A stretch of 64,000 bases of DNA from Hymenobacter arizonensis (GTDB lineage: Bacteria; Bacteroidota; Bacteroidia; Cytophagales; Hymenobacteraceae). Below the pieces are notes generated by a model. It was not told where the DNA came from. It saw only the letters and a program-made list of their open reading frames with translations, and did not search any database. The stretch covers positions 124,001-188,000 of the forward strand of contig NZ_FOXS01000003.1 in the NCBI RefSeq assembly GCF_900115775.1, written 5' to 3'. Positions within the stretch are counted from its first letter, which is position 1. Each line of letters begins with the position of its first letter. This document shows positions 35,288-44,300 of the stretch, piece by piece. Both the position numbers and the translations under genes were made by a program.

Positions 35288-37102
35288 CTAGTTACTATAG
35301 GTAGCTTCTCCGAAGATGAAATCATGCAAGGCTTGTGCTTTGCGCTGCGTTCGCTGTTGGCAAGCCTCTAGGGACCAAAAACCCTCTTCGTGCTGCATTA
35401 ACTGCTGTACTTCTTGTAAGTCAGATTTATGGTAGCCAATTTGTTGTTTTGTCCGCAGTGGGTAGTTCAGCACCAGTCTATTAACGTCCCACTCAAGTAG
35501 CGTTAGATTGCCCAGAGAGTTAAGGTGTTCCGTGGGCCATTGTTCGGCGATAAGAAACTCCGCCGAAGGATGGCGAGGATGGATGTGCTCTACTTCAAAC
35601 TGTGTGTTGCCGAGCACCCGGGCCCGTAATTCAGCAGTGTTCCAGCCATTCTTCCAATCCGGCTCCTCCATGAGCAGCGCGGATAGCCGGGCCGTGAGGT
35701 TACGACGAGCGGCATTTTCAAATACATCCCCGGTTAGGCAGTGATTGAGAAACCACTGTTGGTTGTAATTGCGCAGGGCCTCCCGCACCACTGCCAAAAC
35801 GGTATCCGGGGTGGAATCGGCTTTGAGAATCTCCTGAATAACATTGTAGGTTAGGGTGCGAGCCGCGTTGACGACTTTTGCCGACTCCAGGGTTTTTACA
35901 ATGTAGTATTTGACCATCAATTCTTTCCACAGCTCAAACTTGGGCTGAATGGAAGCAAAGTCCGGGCTGTAAAAACGAAACAGATAGATCAAGTCTAGGA
36001 ATTCAAAGCGCCACCCGTAGCGGGTTAAATTCTGTAAACTATACCAAAGGTCGTGACGAGGGGAAAACCCTTCATCCCAGACAAATCGCATCTCCACCAG
36101 TCGATTTAAATCTTGCAGCGGATTATCTCCAAGTGCCGCGCGAATACTGGCGGCATCAAATCCTTGGGACCGGTTGAGCAAGACGGATTCAAACACCATC
36201 TCGTAGAATCGGTCGGGTGCCCACTCGTGAAGCGTCCGGCTCAAACCCGCTCGTTCGATGAGAATGCGTTGATAGACGCGCAGGATCTGGTCCGGACCTG
36301 TAATATCCTGCCCATTGGCCTTGTTGCGGGCTACAATGTTGGCGTAAAACCCGTCTATTTCTTGCAAGACGTCCTGCTTTTGCTGATCCGACATTCCCTT
36401 GGCCTGGGTGAGGTAGTCGTAGAGCTTGATTTTGAACAGATCATCTCCGGTTAAGGGCAGCCCGGTGGTGTTGATGGTGTTGAAAATATCCAAGGCTTTC
36501 GCCAAGCCGCTATTTGTTTTGATGACAACCACATGAATGGCCTTCATTAAAAAATCAAAGAAGGCCTTGGGCTCAAAGCCCAGGCCGTTCTCATCGGTTT
36601 GGGTTTCTTGCCCTTCGAACCAATCATAGATAAAGAAGGCGTTGCGCAGGTACGGGTTTTGAATAGTTCCTTCGGGTCGCGTTGGCAAGGTCGGATTAGC
36701 CGTCACTTCATTTAACCACGTCTGCTGCTCTTGGCTGCTCACCTGGGTTCTGAGCCAATCCTGCCGCCGCAACTCTACCGGTAGCACTTCTTCTCCATAC
36801 TGCCATTTAGCAACCTGGCATAATAAGAGCAGCGTGGTCAATCGCTGTTGACCGTCGACTACTTCCCACTCGCTGCCGCTGCGCGGAATAAGCAGCAGCG
36901 TACCGATGAAATAGGGCTCTTGGGCTTGAAACGCGGTCCAGAACCCGTCGAGCAGGCGTTGGATTTGGTATTCGCTCCAAGCCAAGGGGCGTTGGTAGAC
37001 GGGAATAACGTAAGACTGGTCATCAAATAAGCCGCGTTGCTCGTTGTTTATGGAGAGCAACGTGCACGTGTGCGCATTTACAAAATCGGTAGCACTGTTC
37101 AT
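35288..37102 (-). CDS. GmrSD-like DUF262/DUF1524 endonuclease
   Basis: 604 residues. The N-terminal DUF262 (ParB/Srx-like) domain has YQRPLAW at 36-42 and the nucleotide-binding DGQQRLTT from residue 83. A helical middle follows. The C-terminal DUF1524 HNH-like nuclease has EVEHIHPRH and NSLGNLTLLEWDVN. This is the single-chain form of the type IV restriction enzyme GmrSD, which cuts DNA with modified (for example glucosylated) cytosines; the target here is inferred. First gene of a cassette with the WYL regulator and probably the HNH gene. Confidence 0.88.
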   Translation of the reverse strand: MNSATDFVNAHTCTLLSINNEQRGLFDDQSYVIPVYQRPLAWSEYQIQRLLDGFWTAFQAQEPYFIGTLLLIPRSGSEWEVVDGQQRLTTLLLLCQVAKWQYGEEVLPVELRRQDWLRTQVSSQEQQTWLNEVTANPTLPTRPEGTIQNPYLRNAFFIYDWFEGQETQTDENGLGFEPKAFFDFLMKAIHVVVIKTNSGLAKALDIFNTINTTGLPLTGDDLFKIKLYDYLTQAKGMSDQQKQDVLQEIDGFYANIVARNKANGQDITGPDQILRVYQRILIERAGLSRTLHEWAPDRFYEMVFESVLLNRSQGFDAASIRAALGDNPLQDLNRLVEMRFVWDEGFSPRHDLWYSLQNLTRYGWRFEFLDLIYLFRFYSPDFASIQPKFELWKELMVKYYIVKTLESAKVVNAARTLTYNVIQEILKADSTPDTVLAVVREALRNYNQQWFLNHCLTGDVFENAARRNLTARLSALLMEEPDWKNGWNTAELRARVLGNTQFEVEHIHPRHPSAEFLIAEQWPTEHLNSLGNLTLLEWDVNRLVLNYPLRTKQQIGYHKSDLQEVQQLMQHEEGFWSLEACQQRTQRKAQALHDFIFGEATYSN

Positions 37103-37178
37103 GAAGAGTGTAAGGAAGGTGAAGTAAGGGAGTGATGATTTAATTGATGCCGCAACTAGCCGTTCTCAATGGCCGTGA

Positions 37179-37415
37179 TCATGGGTTTCGAATTGTTAAG
37201 GCCAACAGCTTTTTAGCTTTTGCCGGCTGATCAGGATACTGATGCAGCAATCCAACCACGGCCCTATGTGCAGCGATAATTAGCGTTTCTGGGCTCAATT
37301 TTGAGTTCTGATACTGCTGGGCTATCGAAATCGCAGCTCGTCCGTGCACGATCATTTGTGCCACAGCAGCCCTTTCATCGCGCAATGAGGCTGCGCTTGT
37401 TAGGGAAGCCCACAA
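37179..37415 (-). CDS. Small hypothetical protein
   Basis: 78 residues if translation starts at TTG 37415; the frame stays open about 10 codons further upstream (KKQLETILAL) without an ATG. The sequence is helical and looks coding (AAVAQMIVHGRAAISIAQQY, ETLIIAAHRAVVGLLHQYP). Not recognised. It could be the 3' remnant of a longer gene. Confidence 0.35.
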   Translation of the reverse strand: MWASLTSAASLRDERAAVAQMIVHGRAAISIAQQYQNSKLSPETLIIAAHRAVVGLLHQYPDQPAKAKKLLALTIRNP

Positions 37416-37610
37416 GGCTAAGATGGTTTCTAGTTGTTTTTTGCAGAGTTAGGGGTAGAGCCTTGTGAAAGACTTAATTTAAATTGTCGCATATCTGCCT
37501 TAATAGATAAATATAGTGGTTGTTTGTAAAATTATGTCGAGCACATTCCGCGCCTGGGTGACCCGCTAGCGGGCGCCTCGATGTAAACGCATAAAAGCCA
37601 CTGCATCACC

Positions 37611-38339
37611 CTAAAAAGCCAGGGTTAAAAAATCGACTTTTTTGCTAAGACAATCCGTCAAAATCAGGCGGGCCCCGGTCGCTTCATCCCCTACCTCCGT
37701 GATTTCTGCTACCGGGGTATGACCCACCACCTGAGTAAGTCCAGGAGGAAGGTTGGCCTTGAGTTCCGCTGGCCGGACCCAAACGGGCCCATCCAGCGGG
37801 TCGCTGCCGCCGTGCTCAGGGCCTACTTCCCACAGCAACGCCGGGCCACCTGGGGAGCGCAGCAAGGAGTTGAGCACGTCGGCCAAGAGTGCCGGCTGGG
37901 CCGTAGCTTCCAGGGCCTGCTGTCGCTGGCTGATTTTCTCCGCATGCAGCGTGAGCCAGGCTTGACTGATGCCCGCGTGAACGAACAGGGTCTGGCCCCG
38001 TTGATAGGCCACTTGGAAGTAGTCAATATGGAGCTTGTAGAGCAGGTGCAAGGCCGGATACAAATCCTCGTTAAAGCCGAAGCATTTTACCACGCTCAGG
38101 TACAAGTATTGGAAGCAGTGATTGCCCAGCAGCAAGATTACCCGATCAGGATTAGCCTTTTTGAAGGCGATGATGTCCGTGAAGGTGTTTAACTGCTGCT
38201 CATTGGATACCTCGAAGGAGTCCACGTAGTCGCCCAGAAAAACGACGTGATCGGCTGGGGAATGCGTATCCAGAAAATGCTGCGCGGGCGCTTGCCAGCA
38301 GGTGCGGCCGTGCACATCGGGGACAACGAAAACTCTCAT
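37611..38339 (-). CDS. Calcineurin-like metallophosphoesterase
   Basis: 242 residues. Two-metal phosphoesterase motifs in order: PDVHG (D8, H10), GDYVD (D37, D40), GNHCFQY (N73, H74), FVHAGISQ and VVGHTPV. GNHC replaces the more common GNHD or GNHE, a small but notable change beside the metal site. Possible substrates include nucleotides, phosphoproteins or nucleic acids. The ATG overlaps the stop of the FtsZ-C-like gene by four bases, so the two are coupled and probably act together. Confidence 0.88.
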   Translation of the reverse strand: MRVFVVPDVHGRTCWQAPAQHFLDTHSPADHVVFLGDYVDSFEVSNEQQLNTFTDIIAFKKANPDRVILLLGNHCFQYLYLSVVKCFGFNEDLYPALHLLYKLHIDYFQVAYQRGQTLFVHAGISQAWLTLHAEKISQRQQALEATAQPALLADVLNSLLRSPGGPALLWEVGPEHGGSDPLDGPVWVRPAELKANLPPGLTQVVGHTPVAEITEVGDEATGARLILTDCLSKKVDFLTLAF

Positions 38340-38824
38340 GCCGCGGGGGTTTGATCTGGCGCATCGGACGCTTGCAGCACGAGCAGGTGCACCTCGGGCT
38401 GTTGGCGGGGGGTATCGTTATGACCGAAAATCATTTCCCATTCTGGGCCCACCCGTTGCTGCAGCCCCTCAAGGATCAGAGTGAGCTCGTCCATGTCGAG
38501 CGTGGCATTGGGGTCCGAACTAAACGAGACTAGCTGCCGGCCAGTGGGGGTGGGCACACCTGGGAGTTGGGACAGGACTTCCGTGAGCAGCGCAGTGGCC
38601 CGGCCGGTTCCAGAAGCCTTCGCCCAGCCAAGGCCTAGCTGATCTGCTTGCCCTAACGTGTAGCGGACGTCCTCGCTGTCCAGCGTAGAATCTTTATAGC
38701 CCAGCACTTCCGCTACGTGCTGGAGGAAGGCCTGGCGCAGGGCAGGCGGCAGCGGAGGATGGGCTGGTTCCCAATCGGCTAGCAGGGCTTTGGCTTGGGT
38801 CGTAGGCGTGGGAGTAGTTGACAT
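38336..38824 (-). CDS. FtsZ C-terminal-domain-like protein
   Basis: 162 residues from the ATG at 38824. Residues 50-155 follow the FtsZ/tubulin second-domain pattern: EDVRYTLGQADQLGLGWA then ASGTGRATAL (compare DVRxVM...G.GxASGEDRAxxA), a GRQLVSFSSDPNATLDMDEL stretch matching the T7-loop-to-helix segment, EWEMIFGH and EVHLLVLQAS. The GTP-binding N-terminal domain is entirely missing. The protein cannot bind GTP by itself but could insert into or cap FtsZ filaments. Four-base overlap with the metallophosphoesterase gene. The match is from pattern memory; fairly sure of the fold. Confidence 0.6.
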   Translation of the reverse strand: MSTTPTPTTQAKALLADWEPAHPPLPPALRQAFLQHVAEVLGYKDSTLDSEDVRYTLGQADQLGLGWAKASGTGRATALLTEVLSQLPGVPTPTGRQLVSFSSDPNATLDMDELTLILEGLQQRVGPEWEMIFGHNDTPRQQPEVHLLVLQASDAPDQTPAA

Positions 38825-38974
38825 GGGGCTCCGGGGTAAATCAAGGAGCTGGCAAAGGTGCCGGGTGGGTGCGCCAAAACGTGTCGTAGTAAAAAAACGG
38901 TTTTGGAAGGGGATTAAATAGGCTGTGCCTGCCAAAAAGGTTGTAGCATTGTAGCGTCACTATTTCCCTTACCT

Positions 38975-39151
38975 ATGCCGAACAAGTCCCCCCTTGATGA
39001 ACAGCAGCGCCGGGAGCGCTGGGAGCAAGAGCAAGAAGCTGCGGAAAACGCCGAGAAGTTTGCTTACGCGAACGGTAACGACGATGTGGCTTCCGAATCA
39101 GAGATGGATGACATCCGGGAGATGATGAATCCGGACGGGGAAGAAGATTAG
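38975..39151 (+). CDS. Small acidic protein
   Basis: 58 residues: MPNKSPLDEQQRRERWEQEQ, then EKFAYANGNDD and an acidic end EMDDIREMMNPDGEED. Helical and strongly charged; no known family. It begins just downstream of the FtsZ-C-like gene start on the opposite strand and ends 12 bases before the VRR-NUC-like gene, so it may be cotranscribed with it as an accessory or inhibitor. Confidence 0.5.
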   Translation: MPNKSPLDEQQRRERWEQEQEAAENAEKFAYANGNDDVASESEMDDIREMMNPDGEED

Positions 39152-39163
39152 CCAGGAAAGCCT

Positions 39164-39724
39164 GTGGTAGGGGATCTGCGTTCTCTTCCGTGTCTGCTGC
39201 GGCCCACAAGTACTGAGCAGTTCCTGGTGCAGGGGCAAGCACTGGAAGTTGCTAAGGTTGAGCTCACCCTCCGTTCCTGGACCGGAGTACCCCTTACCAA
39301 TACCTTAGGCGGGAAACCCTTGCTGGATTTCGGCGGCCGGCCGGTGTTCGCGGAGCTCTGCGTTTACGAACTAGCGCGGCTCGCCGGCTGGGAAGCCCGC
39401 TGGGTGGAAACATACGGGGCGCCGGCGATGCGGCCGAACTGCTTTACCGGGTGGGTAGAAGGGCCACTTAGCGAGCAGCAGCACGTGCCAATTGTGGAGC
39501 CATCCGTTTTGGCCCTGCTGCAGCAAATAGCGGTAGCGAATGGAAGCACTTACTCGGGCTGCTGGGATGTGGTCGCCTGGCAGGGGGATCGGGTGCTTTT
39601 TATGGAGCTGAAGCGGCGAAAGCAGGATCGGGTGCGGGCGAGTCAGCTGGCCTGGTTGGAGGCGGGGCTGAAGGTGGGGCTGGGGGTGGAAGACTTTTTG
39701 TTGGTGGAGTGGGAAGGGATATAA
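39164..39724 (+). CDS. VRR-NUC-like PD-(D/E)XK nuclease
   Basis: 186 residues, GTG start. The C-terminal third has the restriction-nuclease core: WDVVAWQGDRVLFMELKRRK (Asp on one strand, ExK on the next) followed by DRVRASQLAWLEAGLKVGL and EDFLLVEW, the SQLxWLExxL...G helix typical of VRR-NUC domains. The N-terminal part is not recognised. A single-domain nuclease of this type may resolve branched DNA or cut phage DNA; partner unknown. Confidence 0.72.
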   Translation: MVGDLRSLPCLLRPTSTEQFLVQGQALEVAKVELTLRSWTGVPLTNTLGGKPLLDFGGRPVFAELCVYELARLAGWEARWVETYGAPAMRPNCFTGWVEGPLSEQQHVPIVEPSVLALLQQIAVANGSTYSGCWDVVAWQGDRVLFMELKRRKQDRVRASQLAWLEAGLKVGLGVEDFLLVEWEGI

Positions 39725-39763
39725 CTTTAACTAAGTTATTTGGCCCTGTTTATTCTTGCTTCC

Positions 39764-39852
39764 ATGTACCTCTCGCTCATCAACTCCCTAGGTTTCGCCG
39801 GTGAAGGGCGCTCCGTGAAGGGCAAGGTGTCTGTTGCCGACTTGTTCCCAAG
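39764..39852 (+). pseudogene. 5' part of a gene apparently interrupted by the IS
   Basis: ATG followed by 28 further codons (MYLSLINSLGFAGEGRS, VSVADLFP) runs directly into the left inverted repeat of IS copy 2, which supplies a TAG. TATTCTTG just upstream resembles a -7 box. An open frame resumes at the other side of the IS (41098-41295). Short, so only suggestive. Confidence 0.4.
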
Positions 39853-39903
39853 TGAGGTGGTCTAGTTTAGGCGGACAGAAGAAGGACGTATATTTCTTCT
39901 GTG

Positions 39904-40206
39904 ATGACAGCCAAAAAGAGCGGAGCGTCGGCCAATAAACGACGCAAATACGATGATGCTTTCAAGGCCGAGGCGCTGCGCCTGGCCAGCGAGAGCCGCA
40001 GCACGCAAGCCGCCGCGCAGCAGCTGGGCATCAGCCCCAAGCTGCTTTACCGCTGGCAGCAGGCCCAGCTCGTGGCTGAAGTGGGCAGCGTGGAAGTGGC
40101 GCGCGACCCGGAAGTGCGCGCCCTGCGCGCCCGCCTCAAGCGGGCCGAGCAGGAACTCGACATTTTAAAAAAAGCCTTGGTCATCTTCGCCCAGCCGACC
40201 CCGTGA
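39904..40206 (+). CDS. IS3-family transposase OrfA
   Basis: 100-residue helix-turn-helix protein (RKYDDAFKAEALRLASES, AAAQQLGISPKLLYRWQQAQ) with a leucine-zipper-like C-terminus (LRARLKRAEQELDILKKAL). It binds the IS ends. The A7 run near its end would let ribosomes slip -1 into an open stretch leading straight into orfB, giving the OrfAB fusion that is the normal IS3 transposase. Confidence 0.9.
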   Translation: MTAKKSGASANKRRKYDDAFKAEALRLASESRSTQAAAQQLGISPKLLYRWQQAQLVAEVGSVEVARDPEVRALRARLKRAEQELDILKKALVIFAQPTP

Positions 40207-41084
40207 GCGTTTACCAGTACATCGCCCGGCGCCGCCGGCAGGTGCCCGTGCGCCGCCTCTGCCAGGTGCTGCGCGTGGTCCCCAGCGCCTACTACGCCTG
40301 GCAGCAGCAGGCCCAAGCGCCGGCCCTCGAACCCGCTTGGCAGGTGGCCGTGCGGCAGGCGTTTGCCCGGCACGGGCGGCGCTACGGCACGCGCCGGTTG
40401 CGCGCGGAAGTACACGCCGAAGGCCATGCAGTGGGGCGTGGGCGCATCCGTCGCGCGCTGGCCCAGCACGGCCTGCGTGCCCAGCAGCCCCGTTCCTTCG
40501 TGCCGCGCACCACCGATTCCGACCCCGCCCGGTGGGCGGCGCCCAACCGCTTGCTGGGCCAGCCGGCCCCCGCGGCCCCCAACCGGGTCTGGGTGGGCGA
40601 CATCACGTACCTGCCCAAACAGGGCGGCGGCTGGCTCTACCTGGCCACGTGGCTCGACCGGTGCTCGCGCAAGGTCGTCGGCTGGGATTTGCGCGAGAGC
40701 ATGCCCGAAGACCTGGTCAGCGAGGCCTTGCGCCGGGCCTTGTCCGTGCGGCAGCCCGCGGCTGGACTCGTCGTGCACTCCGATCAAGGCAGCCAGTACA
40801 CGGCCACCCGCTTCAAAGACCTGCTCATCCGCCACGAAGCCCGGCAAAGCATGAGCCGGCGCGGCAACTGCTACGACAATGCGCACGCCGAATCGTTTTG
40901 GAGTCGGCTCAAAACCGAACTGCTGGACGGCGGCAGCTTCCCCGGCTTGGCCGAAGCCCGGCTCGAAATCAGCCACTACATCGCCTACTACAACGCCGAA
41001 CGCCGCCACTCGGCCCTGGGCTATTTAGCCCCCAACCACTTCGAATCCCAACTCCAAACCACGTCCCAATTGTGTCCAGCTTAG
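40203..41084 (+). CDS. IS3-family transposase OrfB (DDE)
   Basis: 293 residues. HTH_21-like segment (FARHGRRYGTRRLRAEV) then the rve integrase core with D in WVGDITYLP, D in VVHSDQGSQYTA and E in DNAHAESFWSRLK, the correct DDE spacing. GTG start overlapping the orfA stop; the main active product is expected to come from frameshifting upstream. Intact, unlike the copy at 10.8-11.7 kb. Confidence 0.92.
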   Translation: MSVYQYIARRRRQVPVRRLCQVLRVVPSAYYAWQQQAQAPALEPAWQVAVRQAFARHGRRYGTRRLRAEVHAEGHAVGRGRIRRALAQHGLRAQQPRSFVPRTTDSDPARWAAPNRLLGQPAPAAPNRVWVGDITYLPKQGGGWLYLATWLDRCSRKVVGWDLRESMPEDLVSEALRRALSVRQPAAGLVVHSDQGSQYTATRFKDLLIRHEARQSMSRRGNCYDNAHAESFWSRLKTELLDGGSFPGLAEARLEISHYIAYYNAERRHSALGYLAPNHFESQLQTTSQLCPA

Positions 41085-41097
41085 CTGGACCACCTCA

Positions 41098-41295
41098 ACT
41101 CCAATTAGATTCCTAGAAACCGACTTTAAAAGTACATTGCAACCTGCTGTTCCAACCCGGGAAAGTTTGGTGTACCACGACAACGATCAGTGTAGCGCGG
41201 TACGCTTTGCACACAGCACCCCTGTGCCTTATTCGGGGCGTGAAGGTCTCGATCACTGTGGCAACTGCCAGCGGGAACACGAGCGAGGAGTGTAA
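41098..41295 (+). pseudogene. Possible 3' part of the IS-interrupted gene
   Basis: Open frame of 65 sense codons starting exactly at the right IS end, without ATG, ending TAA. The translation looks coding (DFKSTLQPAVPTRESLVYH, then CSAVRFAHSTPVPYSG and DHCGNCQREHERGV with a CxxC). Joining it to 39764-39852 requires a small frame change at the junction, so the link is tentative. Confidence 0.35.
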
Positions 41296-41351
41296 AACTA
41301 TCCTTCTGCAATTCGGACCTGCTCTCTGGTTGAAAAAGCTAAAGGGGAAAA

Positions 41352-44300
41352 CTATTCGGATTCGTCATCGATGGGTAGCTGGTTGAATCCTTTTTGCCAA
41401 GCTTTGCCAACCTCCGGCAATGGATCTAAAGTAGCTAGCTGTCGCCATTGCTCTAGAACAGATGCTATGCCCAACACAGGCGTATGCTCGTTGAGTTTTG
41501 ATAGCTGCGCAGCGATATTAGCCACCTTTTCACGAATGCGAGGACGTTGGTAAATGCGTTCCTGAGCCGTGAGCGTACGTGCTAGATTGCGCTCCATCCA
41601 AGAGGGGGGCTTCGTTGCATCGGCGAGTACTCGCAGCGCATCACCAAGGGCCTGTGCGTATGTTGGCCAAATAATGTGCGGGTCAGCAAGTAGTAAGTTG
41701 GCAGTCCAATCAGCTACAACCAGCAGGTTGGGTAACTCGGTCATCGATAAACGTACTGTAAACTCGTATAGCAGTGATTCTGGTGGTGGGGTGCCCAACT
41801 TAGTATTATAAAAACGATAGGCCCAGCGGCACACTCCTTCTACGCCGTCACCTACTATCTGGGAATCGGAGGGGTGCATCAGTGCTTGTCGAATGGATGT
41901 CGCTGTAAAATGCAGCGCCTCGCTATCGGTTGGCAACCGGTCGATTAGCAACGGCAGAGCGCTGCGTCCCCGCAGTTCTAGCTGAATCATCTTTTGCAAC
42001 AGTGCATATACCCGTTCCGATAAGGGGACATCATCTGCGGGTAGATTGGGAATTATAGCCTCCCGTAACACTTGCCCTGCCTCGTCGAAGTTATCCTCGT
42101 CAATAGTGAAATGGAACAACTCCCCACGCTCTACTTGCCGCAGCTGTATTAGACCTTGTTCACTGCGGTGTAGCCAAGCCTCTAACAAGTCAAACAGCAT
42201 TTCTGCTTCTGCTGGAGTCCACTCAATCCAACTTCGCCGATGGTTTCCGCCCACGGTCAAGTTGCCCGGCTCTGGCTTGGTAGCACGAGCAATTTCAGTT
42301 AGAAACCGGCCGAAAGCATCTCCCCGGCCAAATTTATCCTCACTTATGTCGATTGTAAGTGCATCCTGGAAATGAGCGGCCCTCCGCACCAAGTCTTGCT
42401 TTAAAAGGGCCGCTGCATCCACACCGGCAGGCGATGGCACGTGCAGGAGGAAGGACGCAAACCAGTTGTTGAGATTGGGTAGGGCACTAGGGGGTGCTGT
42501 CTGCCATACCAATTCCCCGTAGAGGGCTTGCTCCATAGGAGTAAGCCAACCCCGTCCATGGAGTCGATCCAGCCGACGTAGTGCTGATTGCCGGATATTT
42601 AAGTCGGAAGCAGCGACTCGACTCAGGCAGAAATGCACCGCGGCCGTCATTTCTTCTGTTTCAGGACGAATAGTTGGGAATAAGTGGTCGGGTAGCGCGT
42701 TGAAAGGACCTGGCGAGAAGCTGGAAATGGGCGTTGCGGTCAGAAGTTGCGTCAAGTAAGTCGCTACATCTTCGGCCGTCATTACAGCCACTATCCCACG
42801 GGTGAACTCATTGTAGTGCTCTCCCCGTAGGCGCAGATTGCGGCGGCGCAGTAGTTCGTATGGCCATTGTGCCCACACCGCTAGTGCTGCTTTAACAGCT
42901 CGGCTACGCAGTTCTTCCGGTAGCCGAAATAAAGTGCGTCCAATAACCAACATGGCTAGAGCTGCGCTTGTTAGGTTGCTATCCTCGTTGAAGCCCGGCT
43001 GGCATCCTGAAGAAGCAAGAGGAAAATGACTCTCAAGCAATTGCAGACACTGCTCGAACAGAGGGTGCAGCTGCTCCTCACTCAGAGAAAGCACAGTCGC
43101 TTTATCAAGAAAACGCATTAACAACTTATCATTAGCGGTTCGCAAAATGATACCTAGAGCCCTGGACGGGTAAATATCTACTAACCAACTACTTGCGGCG
43201 TTTAACGAGGTGTAGCCGCGATTTGATAGTCTAAATTGGTGCCCGCGCACTTCAAAAGAATCCAACACATCAAATGCTGGCTGCAGCCATCCGACTTCAA
43301 AGCCCCCTCCACTTGTACGAGTGCGTACCCTCATGCCACTATGGGGATTAATGCTCTGATAAATAGCGCGCTTTACTTCTGGAACCCCGGTATTGAGTAC
43401 GTCTTCTAGGTGCTCCACCTCTGCGGAAGCTTCGCAGCGGTAAGCTAGATATAATTGGTCGCGGTCTCGCTCTTGGCGAGTCGCGTTCCAGAGATCTTCG
43501 ACCGGTTCCCGCCCATCGCGCTTCAACCAGCTTGCTTCCCTGATTTGGGTCAGTCGCCGGCGCGCATCTGCCTCTACAGCCAGCATATCGATGCGCACCT
43601 TACCCTTAGGCTGGCGCTTTACGGCCATGTTGAGGGCAAAGGAGGCATAACGCTCGGCCAAATCGAGATCTCCGACTTCTGCCCACAGACCAGCCCGCCG
43701 TAAATCCCACACCGGATCGTCTACCACATCCGGCCATCGTCGCAGCCATCGTCTGGCACCCTCTTGGTCAAGCTGCTCTAGTCGCTGTTGAGCGGCTTGC
43801 CAACAGCGCCAAGCGGCATAACGCGGTTGTATCGCAGCCAGTGGCTCCGTGAGGGTCAGCAGTTGCTCAAAGGCGGCAGGAGTAAACTCGTAACGTAAAT
43901 GCTTGAGGTAGTAAAAAGCAATAGTCGCCCACTGCTCTCTTAACGCTGGTGACTGGGGAATAGCTGTGTCTTCCAGCGTGGCTTGGTAAAGCTGCTCAGA
44001 CATTTCAGATTCAATCACCATCATTCCACGCTCCAGGCGCCAGACCAACTCAGCAAGTGGCTCGAGGCGCTGGTCACCCGCCAGCGTCCGAGCCCAGTTC
44101 TCTATGGTGTAACGCCAAGGCTGCGTACGTCTCTGCAAGCTTTCTCGGTTTTCACGCGGTAGGGCAACCCATCCTGGATAAACCATCCGCGCCCGCTTCC
44201 AGTGGGCAAGCACTGCCTGAATTTCAGAGGCGGCCTCAGATGTAAAACTCGGTTCCTTTGTGGCCTCATCAATCACCGGCGCATGCTTTGAGCGCCGCCT

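Larger units (their letters stand above)
39853..41097 (+). mobile_element. IS3-family insertion sequence, intact copy 2
   Basis: 1245-bp element bounded by imperfect inverted repeats beginning TGAGGTGGTCTAG (left) and TGAGGTGGTCCAG (right, complement). It carries orfA and orfB overlapping by four bases (GTGA) and a seven-A slippery run at 40167-40173. All catalytic residues are present, so it may be active. No target-site duplication can be seen (left CCAAG, right ACTCC), which points to rearrangement after insertion. Same orientation as copy 1. Confidence 0.93.

Noticed and set aside
40047..41009. 320-codon minus-strand frame across IS copy 2
   Set aside because: Antisense to the intact DDE transposase; no independent motif, a typical high-G+C shadow.
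10440..41097. Composite transposon made by the two IS copies
   Set aside because: Copy 1 is degenerate and neither outer end shows a target-site duplication; kept only as a recombination-prone interval.
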